NCBI GenBank assembly: GCA_903870185.1 | Contig: CAIQCE010000136.1 | Coordinates: 1 to 9,378 of the forward strand | From: an uncultured Gammaproteobacteria bacterium | GTDB lineage: Bacteria > Pseudomonadota > Gammaproteobacteria > Coxiellales > Coxiellaceae | Length of the DNA: 9,378 nucleotides | Direction of reading: 5' to 3' | Part shown: positions 1-6,451 of the stretch, one piece after another | Layout of the letters: the number at the start of each line of letters is the position of its first letter | Position numbering within the stretch: position 1 is the stretch's first letter | Notes under the pieces: model-generated | Told to the model about the DNA's origin: nothing | The model's input: the letters and a program-made list of their open reading frames with translations, nothing else | Database searches by the model: none | Program-made: the position numbers and the translations under genes

Positions 1-1583
1 CGGAATTAGGCATCAGTATTCCCGTCGGTAAAGATTCTTTATCGATGAGCGTGATTTGGGAAGATCAAAATCAGGTTCAAAATTCTGCTGCACCTTTATC
101 CTTGGCGATCACTGCTGCCGCTTCTGTTTTAGATATTTCTAAAACATTGACTCCAGAATTACAAATGCATCTTGGAGAAACTCGATTGCTCTTGATCGAT
201 CTTTCACAGGGTCGAAATGCATTGGGTGGTTCTGTATTATCACAAGTCTATCAAAGCTTAGGTGATAGTGTTCCTGATTTAGATGATCCTAAACGATTGA
301 AAAATTTCTTTTCAGCGATTCAAGAGCTGAATTCCAAAGGATTGATATTAGCTTATCACGATCGTTCAGATGGAGGCTTGTTAGCTGCTGTTGCTGAAAT
401 GAGTTTTGCTTCGCATGTGGGCATTAATCTACGATTGAAAAATACCGTGATGGAAACGTTGTTCAACGAAGAATTAGGGGCCGTGATACAAATAACTGAA
501 TCGAATTGGGAAACTGTTAAAGCTATTTTCAATCGATGGGAATTAGAATCATGTATTCAGGTGATTGGCGATTTAAATACCGTTGATCATTTGATGATTT
601 GGCAAGAGGATCAATTGCTTTACAGCGAGTCTCGATCTCAGCTTCATCGATTGTGGTCAGAGCTTAGTTTTAGAATGAGAATGCTGAGAGATAATCCAGA
701 ATCTGCTCGAGAAGAATATGATGCACTTTTAGCGACTGATGATCCAGGCATGAATGTTCGATTGAATTTTGATTTGAACCAAGATATCTCGGCACCTTAT
801 TTAAATCTGAATGTGAAACCCAAAGTGGCTATCTTAAGAGAGCAGGGTGTGAACGGTCATATGGAAATGGGCGCAGCTTTTACTCATGTGGGTTTTGAAG
901 CGGTGGATGTTTCGATTAGTGATATTCAAGCGGGACGAGTGCAGCTAAAAGATTTCAAAGGCATTGCGGCTTGTGGAGGGTTCTCTTACGGAGATGTTTT
1001 GGGAGCGGGTCGAGGTTGGGCAGAATCAGTATTGATGCATGCTCGGGCTTATGATGAATTTGCGGAATTTTTAAGTAGAAATGATGCATTCGCTTTAGGA
1101 ATTTGTAATGGTTGTCAATTTATGTCTCAGTTGAAATCAATAATTCCGGGTGCAGAGCATTGGCCTTTATTTAAGCGCAATCTTTCCGAGCAATTCGAAG
1201 CACGTTTATCGTTAGTGGAAGTCGTCGACTCTCACTCCATTTTTTTCCGTGGTATGCAGGGAAGTATCTTGCCGATTGCAGTGGCTCATGGAGAAGGTCG
1301 AGCTGTGTTTGAATCGGATGCTTTAGGATCTTTGAAAAGAGAACAGGGTGTCAGCTTGCGTTATGTAAATCATTATCATCAAGTCGCGACAGAATATCCT
1401 GCGAATCCCAATGGGAGTCCTGAAGGGATCACGGGAATTTGTAATCAAGATGGTCGAGTGACTTTGTTGATGCCTCATCCGGAGCGTGTGGTTCGGGGTG
1501 TGCAATTGTCTTGGCATCCTCGTGATTGGGTAGGCTTGAGTCCGTGGCAGCGTTTTTTTGCGAATGCGCGGCTTTTTGTGTAG
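1..1583 (+). CDS. purL: Phosphoribosylformylglycinamidine synthase, C-terminal part (5' end outside window)
   Basis: PurL makes FGAM from FGAR, glutamine and ATP, the fourth step of cytosolic purine synthesis. The reading frame is open from base 3, before the first ATG at 45, and begins with ELGISIPVGKDSLSM, a PurL hallmark, so the gene is cut by the window edge and not started here. About 526 residues are visible, roughly the last 40 percent of the ~1,300-residue gammaproteobacterial form. The first half is the second AIRS-like domain (YHDRSDGGLLAAVAEM). From KPKVAILREQGVNG (about visible residue 272) it is a class I glutamine amidotransferase. The nucleophile elbow GICNGCQ has its cysteine codon at 1104-1106, and the triad partners are in MPHPERVVRG (codons near 1476-1484). 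Fusion of both domains in one chain marks the long single-subunit type. The TAG stop (1581-1583) is also the first three bases of a hairpin repeat. Confidence 0.97.
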   Translation, partial: ELGISIPVGKDSLSMSVIWEDQNQVQNSAAPLSLAITAAASVLDISKTLTPELQMHLGETRLLLIDLSQGRNALGGSVLSQVYQSLGDSVPDLDDPKRLKNFFSAIQELNSKGLILAYHDRSDGGLLAAVAEMSFASHVGINLRLKNTVMETLFNEELGAVIQITESNWETVKAIFNRWELESCIQVIGDLNTVDHLMIWQEDQLLYSESRSQLHRLWSELSFRMRMLRDNPESAREEYDALLATDDPGMNVRLNFDLNQDISAPYLNLNVKPKVAILREQGVNGHMEMGAAFTHVGFEAVDVSISDIQAGRVQLKDFKGIAACGGFSYGDVLGAGRGWAESVLMHARAYDEFAEFLSRNDAFALGICNGCQFMSQLKSIIPGAEHWPLFKRNLSEQFEARLSLVEVVDSHSIFFRGMQGSILPIAVAHGEGRAVFESDALGSLKREQGVSLRYVNHYHQVATEYPANPNGSPEGITGICNQDGRVTLLMPHPERVVRGVQLSWHPRDWVGLSPWQRFFANARLFV

Positions 1584-1620
1584 GTTGGTGCCAAGCATGC
1601 ATTGCATGCACGGCCCAACA
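1581..1620 (+). repeat. Dispersed hairpin repeat, copy 1 (TAGGTTGG type)
   Basis: This is an imperfect palindrome. GTTGG (1584-1588) pairs with CCAAC (1615-1619), GCC (1590-1592) with GGC (1612-1614), and GCATGC (1595-1600) with GCATGC (1604-1609) around a three-base loop. It aligns with copies at 8784 and 9356: all start TAGGTT followed by RGYGCCAAGC, and the two complete ones end in GGCCYAACAA. The inner stem differs from the other copies but stays paired, which suggests structure matters more than sequence. It overlaps the purL stop codon. There is no T-run, so it is not a classical terminator, though it could stabilise or end the purL message. Confidence 0.8.
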
Positions 1621-1655
1621 ATCACCTCTTGAATGCTCACTCGTCTAACGCCAAA

Positions 1656-1738
1656 CCGTCGTCCCGCGACTTGTTCGCGGGATCCAGGTTATTTTTTGAA
1701 TTCTTCTTGGATCCTCTGGTCAAGCCAGAGGACGACGG
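1656..1738. repeat. Composite palindromic element with two internal hairpins
   Basis: The ends are a 9-bp perfect inverted repeat, CCGTCGTCC (1656-1664) and GGACGACGG (1730-1738). Inside lie two hairpins: CCCGCGA/TCGCGGG (1663-1669, 1675-1681, 5-base loop) and CCTCTGG/CCAGAGG (1713-1719, 1725-1731, 5-base loop). GGATCCAGG (1680-1688 region) is also nearly complementary to CTTGGATCC (1706-1714 region). The arms resemble dispersed palindromic elements known from Rickettsiales and other intracellular bacteria (GTCATCCCGCGACTTGTTC-like). That resemblance is from memory. No coding potential is seen. Confidence 0.8.
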
Positions 1739-1773
1739 CTTACGCACCAAGTGACAGCGCGGGCCAAATCAAC
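1739..1773 (+). repeat. Degraded copy of the hairpin repeat
   Basis: The segment from TTACGCACCAAG through ACAGCGCGGGCCAAATCAA aligns, with small gaps, to the copy at 8788-8821 (TTAGCGCCAAG, then TCAGCGCGGCC, then AAATCAA). The terminal stem is no longer well paired and the TAGGTT edge is missing. It directly abuts the composite palindrome ending at 1738, so the two elements may be nested. Confidence 0.5.
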
Positions 1774-1838
1774 ATATTCTTTTTAACTCCTTGACGTGCT
1801 ATCTAATTAAAAAAACAAGCCAAAAACCAAGATTGCTT

Positions 1839-1845
1839 CTATACT
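1839..1845 (+). promoter_or_regulatory. Probable -10 element for the effector-like gene pair
   Basis: CTATACT lies about 34 bases upstream of the chosen ATG at 1880. TATACT is close to the sigma-70 -10 consensus. The C just before it is the base favoured by sigma-S (RpoS) promoters. There is no good -35 at 16-18 bases; TTGACG at 1791-1796 is too far upstream. A weak -35 fits RpoS-type promoters, and growth-phase control is a reasonable but untested inference. The rest of 1774-1838 shows nothing but an A-rich stretch. Confidence 0.45.
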
Positions 1846-1879
1846 AGGGCCAATTATATCTACCTGATTGAGGTTACTT

Positions 1880-3358
1880 ATGCCTGCTGTCACTCCTTCA
1901 CGTCTTCCTCGCAATCAAGTTTTAGCCTGGCTTATTTGGTCCATAGCCCCTGTCGTGGTGCTAGGCGTAGGGTTTGTTTTATCTTTCACGCTTCCGCTTC
2001 AGACCCTGAGTACTTTCGTGATTTGGACTGTTTTATTAGGGGCTTTAACCTTGGCCTCTTTGGTGGGCTTATTCTTCTGGATTCGAGAAGCTCAAAATCA
2101 GACTATTTCTCAAAAAAATAATTTAAGGGTTTTGAGTCTTTCATCCATTACAAGTGTCCTTTCATGGACTCTTTTCGCATTGACTGTTACAGGGGTTTTA
2201 TCTTTATCGGGTCTGCCCATTGGAATGGGCACCTTGATTCAAGGAGCTTTACTTTTGCTCGGGACTGAAATGGTGATGGTGGCAGGAAGGGCACTGTTTA
2301 AATTGCCTATTTTTAGGTGGGGTGTTGCTACTGCTTTAGGTGGTCATTCAGAAGGTGCCTCATTAGTGCCAGCTGCTGGATTGAGAGCCCATTCTCCAGG
2401 AGGCCTCTTGAGCATCGCTGTAGCTTCTCCTCCTGGTGCATCGGATGGTAAAACGGCTACCCTCTCCCCCTCACCGCTTTCTCCAAGCGCTCACGATGCG
2501 TTAGCTCATCGAGCTACTACTCCTCGAGCCCAGAGACAGCAGAATCCAGAGTTGAATTTAGCATTAACTTCTACAGATGCTTTACCAGCACCTTCAAGAC
2601 CTATACGACCTCTGGTCGATCTTCGTAATCCAGGAAGGCCATTGACTGATCGTGAAAAAATAGAACGAACCAAATTGCCGATGAACGATGAAGAGCATGA
2701 ATTTTTTAGGCTGATTAGAGCGAGAAAGGAACAAGAAGCTATCAAGTATTTTGATGAGCAATGGAGCAAGCATAAGGTACGGGTGAATTTTAGGGATGAA
2801 GTGGGTTATACGCCACTGCTCTTAGCAGAGATCTATGGACTAAAAAAGTTGAGAAATGTATTGCGAAGATTTAAAGCTCGTTACATTAATTTTGAAGGGT
2901 ATGAATCGTCATCGGGAGGCTGGGATTGTTCTGAACTTATTACTTTTATCAATAATCTTATTCAAAGAAACGACGAGGGGGCTTTTAAGGCTTTAAAGTT
3001 TATGCTTTCTGAGGAGGGTCATTTTCCTTGGGGTGCAAAATATAATGGGTTAAATGTTAGAAGTTATATCGCAAGCTTGGGCCCAAAGCATCTCGAGATG
3101 CTGAAATTGTTCGTTGAGACATATGAGGGATCAGTAGATGCTGGAGCCAAGTCAAGAGCAGTGACCCCGCTGATTGCTGCTGCTCGAGCTGGCCATGTAG
3201 AAGTAGTTAAATATTTATTGGGTAAAGGGGCCAATAAAGCCTATACCACTTCAGATGGTAAGGATGCACTGACCGAGGCAGAAGAAAATTGGCATTATGA
3301 AGTCGTGGCTTTATTGAATGTGAAAGAACACCAGCAGGGTGGAACATTGACACCTTGA
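1880..3358 (+). CDS. Membrane protein with C-terminal ankyrin repeat(s), candidate secreted effector
   Basis: I do not recognise this as a named family. The start is ATG 1880, with GAGG (1870-1873) six bases upstream; an in-frame TTG at 1868 overlaps that ribosome site and is unlikely. The product is 492 residues. Residues about 14-38, 44-68, 87-110 and 114-137 are strongly hydrophobic, giving three or four membrane segments. Residues about 155-265 form a linker rich in Pro, Ala and Ser. The C-terminal half is soluble. It has a degenerate ankyrin-like unit (about 307-335, VGYTPLLLAEIYGLKKLRNVL) and a clear one (about 426-458, TPLIAAARAGHVEVVKYLL), followed by a partial repeat to residue 480. 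Ankyrin repeats bind proteins and are frequent in Dot/Icm effectors of Legionella and Coxiella. No enzymatic motif is seen. The next gene starts 35 bp downstream and is probably co-transcribed. The effector role is inference. Confidence 0.8.
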   Translation: MPAVTPSRLPRNQVLAWLIWSIAPVVVLGVGFVLSFTLPLQTLSTFVIWTVLLGALTLASLVGLFFWIREAQNQTISQKNNLRVLSLSSITSVLSWTLFALTVTGVLSLSGLPIGMGTLIQGALLLLGTEMVMVAGRALFKLPIFRWGVATALGGHSEGASLVPAAGLRAHSPGGLLSIAVASPPGASDGKTATLSPSPLSPSAHDALAHRATTPRAQRQQNPELNLALTSTDALPAPSRPIRPLVDLRNPGRPLTDREKIERTKLPMNDEEHEFFRLIRARKEQEAIKYFDEQWSKHKVRVNFRDEVGYTPLLLAEIYGLKKLRNVLRRFKARYINFEGYESSSGGWDCSELITFINNLIQRNDEGAFKALKFMLSEEGHFPWGAKYNGLNVRSYIASLGPKHLEMLKLFVETYEGSVDAGAKSRAVTPLIAAARAGHVEVVKYLLGKGANKAYTTSDGKDALTEAEENWHYEVVALLNVKEHQQGGTLTP

Positions 3359-3393
3359 TCATTTAAACAAAAACAGGGAAAGGATTCACACGA

Positions 3394-4998
3394 ATGGGGA
3401 TTATTCATTTTATTTGGGTCGGTGATAAGCCGATGCCTGCTGATTCCATTCCCTGTGTGAAAGGATGGCGTGAACTGAATCCGACTGCGGAGATTTGGGT
3501 TTGGATTGATGGGGAAACCATTCCAAGAGAGGTGCTGTCACTTTATCAAGATAAACCGGCCTCTGAAGGAGGGTTTAGAGATATCGGTGGAGTGGTGTTC
3601 AAAGATATTGCGGAAATCAGAGAGGTTATTGAAACCACTCATCCGGATGTGAAAGTTCCTTTTGCTAAACAACTCCGAGATCTTTGGGAGCTCGCCGCTT
3701 ATGAATGTCGTCGCCTTCGCCCTAACTATGGGGCTTCTAGTGATATTTTGCGGTATTTAATTCTTTATTTTTATAGTCGATCCAGAGGGGCAGAGTGGAG
3801 TGCATATTTCGATCACGATGTGGAACCTGGGAAGGCTCCTATTGAACTCACCTTTGAAAGATCTGTAGCCACTTTATTATTTTTTCATCCGAACAGTCAA
3901 ACCTCAGGTCAATCTGGGAACGATGCCTTTGTTTGTCGAGAGGATCATCATTTCATTATGAAATGTATTTTGGAGGAAGTCTGGCGAAATTACACTGACA
4001 AATACCCCCTGAATCCTCTGTCAAGAATGGGGGTTTATTTATCAGATGAACAGAAAGAACGCATAGATAGCACCATTGTGAGAACTGGACCTATGGCAGT
4101 TTGTGATGTCATGTGGAAGCTTTATCGAACCGAAGGAAAAGAGCGATTGCCCGGTTGGGATCTGGATGATTTTAAAGCGGATGAAGATGAATGTTATGGT
4201 TATAGAGCCCCAAAAAGTTGGTCGATCCCAGTGGAGGTGTGTCCGGGTAGTGAGAATAAAGCGGCTTGGCTGGGTGTTGCTGCGCGGGGGACGGGGGATC
4301 GAGAGAGAGCAATTGTAGCAGCTTGCAGGAGTATTCAAGTGGAAGCTCATTTAATGGGGGTATTGCGCTTGGATGATCACGTAGATGATTGTGTGGAGGC
4401 CGTGATTAGGGGGGCTAGCTTGGATCCAGCATTAAAGAGTAAACCTGGTGAGATGCCAACGGAGTTTGAGATCGATGTGGCTCGACAATTAGTTCATGCC
4501 TTAGAAGGAATGAGTCTTGAGGCTGTAATGGAAAGATCCTTGATCTCTCGATACGAATGTATTCGAGAATTTTACAAAGATCGAGTACCCATGGTTTTAG
4601 ATCCTATTGATCGAGAATCTATGCCCGCTATCGAATATTTTAAAAAAATAATTGGTAAGGACAGTGAGGATGCGTCTCCTAATTTTCAAATTATGCTCGA
4701 TGATTGGCTAAGCAGTTTAGTGGCATGTTTAGCTATAAAAATTCCAAAGATAGGGGCAGAGGTTGTTGATGCAAGGCTTAAAAAATTGCAGATTTTGAAA
4801 GGTAATTTGGCGGGTTTATTGCATCAATTTCCAGAACTTGAGGAAAAAGGAATGAGAATTTCAGCCGAAGTGAAAGAAAAATTAGTGATCTATCGAAAAT
4901 TATCAGAAGATTTATATCAAGCTAGTTTAATAGTGGAAGCTGAACTCGTTTCAAAAACAGGATTAGGCACGGCTGCAGCAGCCGGAGCCGGAAAGTAG
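3394..4998 (+). CDS. Putative DXD glycosyltransferase of TcdA/TcdB or GT32-like type, candidate effector
   Basis: This 534-residue protein has no signal peptide or membrane segment. ATG 3394 is preceded by AAAGGA (3379-3384) at 9-base spacing. Its N-terminal ~240 residues carry the landmarks of the GT-A glycosyltransferases related to clostridial large toxins. These are IHFIWVGD (4-11, with Trp8 in the uridine-stacking position), ASSDILRY (114-121, Asp117 and Arg120) and the DXD metal/nucleotide-sugar motif FDHDV (Asp140, Asp142). There is also GNDAFVCREDHHFI (175-188), a typical post-DXD segment, and TGPMAV (231-236), like the TGP motif of GT32 enzymes. Known relatives transfer a sugar from a UDP- or GDP-donor to host GTPases, translation factors or surface glycans. 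Donor and acceptor cannot be read here. Residues about 290-525 look helical and match nothing I know, perhaps a targeting region. The tail is Ala/Gly-rich. It lies downstream of the ankyrin gene, probably in one operon. Confidence 0.8.
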   Translation: MGIIHFIWVGDKPMPADSIPCVKGWRELNPTAEIWVWIDGETIPREVLSLYQDKPASEGGFRDIGGVVFKDIAEIREVIETTHPDVKVPFAKQLRDLWELAAYECRRLRPNYGASSDILRYLILYFYSRSRGAEWSAYFDHDVEPGKAPIELTFERSVATLLFFHPNSQTSGQSGNDAFVCREDHHFIMKCILEEVWRNYTDKYPLNPLSRMGVYLSDEQKERIDSTIVRTGPMAVCDVMWKLYRTEGKERLPGWDLDDFKADEDECYGYRAPKSWSIPVEVCPGSENKAAWLGVAARGTGDRERAIVAACRSIQVEAHLMGVLRLDDHVDDCVEAVIRGASLDPALKSKPGEMPTEFEIDVARQLVHALEGMSLEAVMERSLISRYECIREFYKDRVPMVLDPIDRESMPAIEYFKKIIGKDSEDASPNFQIMLDDWLSSLVACLAIKIPKIGAEVVDARLKKLQILKGNLAGLLHQFPELEEKGMRISAEVKEKLVIYRKLSEDLYQASLIVEAELVSKTGLGTAAAAGAGK

Positions 4999-5010
4999 AT
5001 AATTTAAAAC

Positions 5011-6348
5011 TCACCCCCACTCAAATAACGCAATCGCTTCCACGTGCTGAGTGTGGGGGAACATATCCATAATCCCTGCGGATTGAAGTGTGTAACCCTG
5101 TGCTAATATTTTTTGAGTGTCTCTTGCTAATGTCGATGGATTGCAGGAGATATAAACAATTTTTTTGGCATTCCAGTGTGGCAAATAATCCATGAGTTCA
5201 ATCGCTCCTGTGCGTGGAGGATCAAGCAAAACTTTATCATAACTTTCTTGTGCCCAAGATGCTTGAGAAAGATCAGAAAATAAATTAGCCGTGTGGAATT
5301 CGGTATTGTGAATTTGATTGAGAACGGCATTGGATTCTGCTTGTAACACCGCCGATGCATCTCCTTCCACTCCGATGACTTTCTTAGCTAATCGAGCCAT
5401 CGGCAATGAAAAATTTCCAATTCCACAGAATAAATCTAATACTCTTTCTGTGTTTTGAATATCGAGTAACTCTAATGCTTTCTCAATCATCTTCTGATTG
5501 ATCTCAGAATTAATTTGAGTAAATTGAGCAGGATGAAATTTTAAATTAATTTTATAAGCCGGTAATGAATATTCTAATAATGGATCGGCAGCTTGTGGTT
5601 CAAGCAAATGAATGCTCTCAGTCCCATGAGGCTGAAGATACAATTTTATTCGATGAAATTTTGCAAACTCATGACACAATTCGAGATCGGCTTCTGAAAA
5701 CGGTTTTAAATGACGCATTATGATCGCAGACTCATGATCGGAAACTGCCACTTCTAATTGAGAAATTTCTTCTTTGATGGAAAGTTGATCAATGAATTCA
5801 CTGAATAAACTTAGCTTTTCACCGATGGAGGGGTGAAGAACTTCGCATCGATTTAAATCCGCTATATAATGCCCGTTGCGTTCTCGGAATCCCACGAGGA
5901 CTTTGGATCTTGGGATTAAATATTTCACCCCAATTCTGGCTTTACGTCGGTATCCCCAATTTCCAGCTGACAAGGGTTCTAAGATTTCTAAAGGTTGAGT
6001 ATGAGCTTGATGAGCCAGCAGTTCTAAAAAACTCCGTTGCTTATACTCACGTTGAGCTTCAGGCTTTAAGTGCTGAAGACTACATCCTCCACAAACTCCA
6101 AAATGAGGGCATCGGGGTTCTGCTCGTAAGGGGGAGGGTTCGATGAGTTCTTCTATTTGTGCTTCATCATAGGAGCTATGGGTTTTAGTATAAGTGAAGC
6201 GAATCTTTTCATCGGGTAAGGCGCCCCAGACAAAGGTGGTTTTTCCATCCACATGAGTGACACCTCGGCCATCGTGACTCAGCCTTTCTATAGTGGCCGT
6301 AATAGGGTCCTTGGGAATGGGTCTTTGAGAGTATCTTCGCCTAGCCAT
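5011..6348 (-). CDS. rlmD: 23S rRNA (uracil(1939)-C(5))-methyltransferase
   Basis: RlmD methylates U1939 of 23S rRNA using S-adenosylmethionine. The 445-residue length fits the family. An N-terminal TRAM RNA-binding domain (about 10-70) is followed by the iron-sulfur ligands CPHFGVCGGC (Cys80, Cys86, Cys89) with Cys168 as the likely fourth. The Rossmann methyltransferase domain has VLDLFCGIGNFSLPMA (about 303-318) and LLDPPRTGA (about 374-382). The catalytic loop SCNPSTLARD contains nucleophile Cys402, and Glu437 near HVEAIALFEW is the likely base. All four cluster cysteines and the nucleophile are present, which separates it from RlmC, RumB-like and TrmA paralogues. The start at 6348 has only a weak GGA upstream. 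Its stop lies 12 bp from the converging glycosyltransferase stop with no terminator between them. rseP diverges from its 5' end. Confidence 0.95.
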   Translation of the reverse strand: MARRRYSQRPIPKDPITATIERLSHDGRGVTHVDGKTTFVWGALPDEKIRFTYTKTHSSYDEAQIEELIEPSPLRAEPRCPHFGVCGGCSLQHLKPEAQREYKQRSFLELLAHQAHTQPLEILEPLSAGNWGYRRKARIGVKYLIPRSKVLVGFRERNGHYIADLNRCEVLHPSIGEKLSLFSEFIDQLSIKEEISQLEVAVSDHESAIIMRHLKPFSEADLELCHEFAKFHRIKLYLQPHGTESIHLLEPQAADPLLEYSLPAYKINLKFHPAQFTQINSEINQKMIEKALELLDIQNTERVLDLFCGIGNFSLPMARLAKKVIGVEGDASAVLQAESNAVLNQIHNTEFHTANLFSDLSQASWAQESYDKVLLDPPRTGAIELMDYLPHWNAKKIVYISCNPSTLARDTQKILAQGYTLQSAGIMDMFPHTQHVEAIALFEWG

Positions 6349-6360
6349 GTTTTTCCGGTC

Positions 6361-6390
6361 ATTTTAAATTTTACAAGAGAATCCCCGCAA
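6361..6390 (-). promoter_or_regulatory. Weak candidate promoter for rlmD in the divergent rlmD/rseP spacer
   Basis: Reading the minus strand, TTGCGG (6385-6390) is followed after 18 bases by TAAAAT (6361-6366), and a second TAAAAT lies at 6368-6373. The leader would be only some 10 bases long. No equally good promoter for rseP was found in 6349-6451: TGGACA at 6395-6400 has only a TATATC at an overlong 22-base spacing. Confidence 0.3.
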
Positions 6391-6451
6391 CTTCTGGACA
6401 GCGGGTGAATTGCCAGTCAGAATATATCCTTTGAATAAGGACGTGTCACTC

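Noticed and set aside
1323..1640. Minus-strand open frame of about 105 codons opposite the purL 3' end
   Set aside because: It lies mostly antisense to the conserved amidotransferase domain of purL, has no ribosome site, and its composition is that of an antisense shadow.
1581..1773. CRISPR array in the repeat cluster after purL
   Set aside because: The repeats are palindromes of two different families, not regularly spaced identical direct repeats, and no cas gene is present.
1781..1810. PmrA-type operator (paired TTAA boxes) upstream of the effector pair
   Set aside because: TTAA occurs at 1783-1786 and 1807-1810, but the 20-base gap does not match the known PmrA spacing.
1868..1879. TTG start at 1868 for the ankyrin gene
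   Set aside because: The TTG overlaps the GAGG ribosome site that is well placed for ATG 1880; no ribosome site precedes the TTG.
5910..6146. Plus-strand open frame of 78 codons inside rlmD
   Set aside because: It is antisense to the iron-sulfur and TRAM coding region of rlmD and reads as a shadow frame.
6410..6451. TTG start at 6410 for rseP
   Set aside because: No ribosome site upstream, and the added residues are not hydrophobic or RseP-like; AAGGA at 6437 points to ATG 6452.
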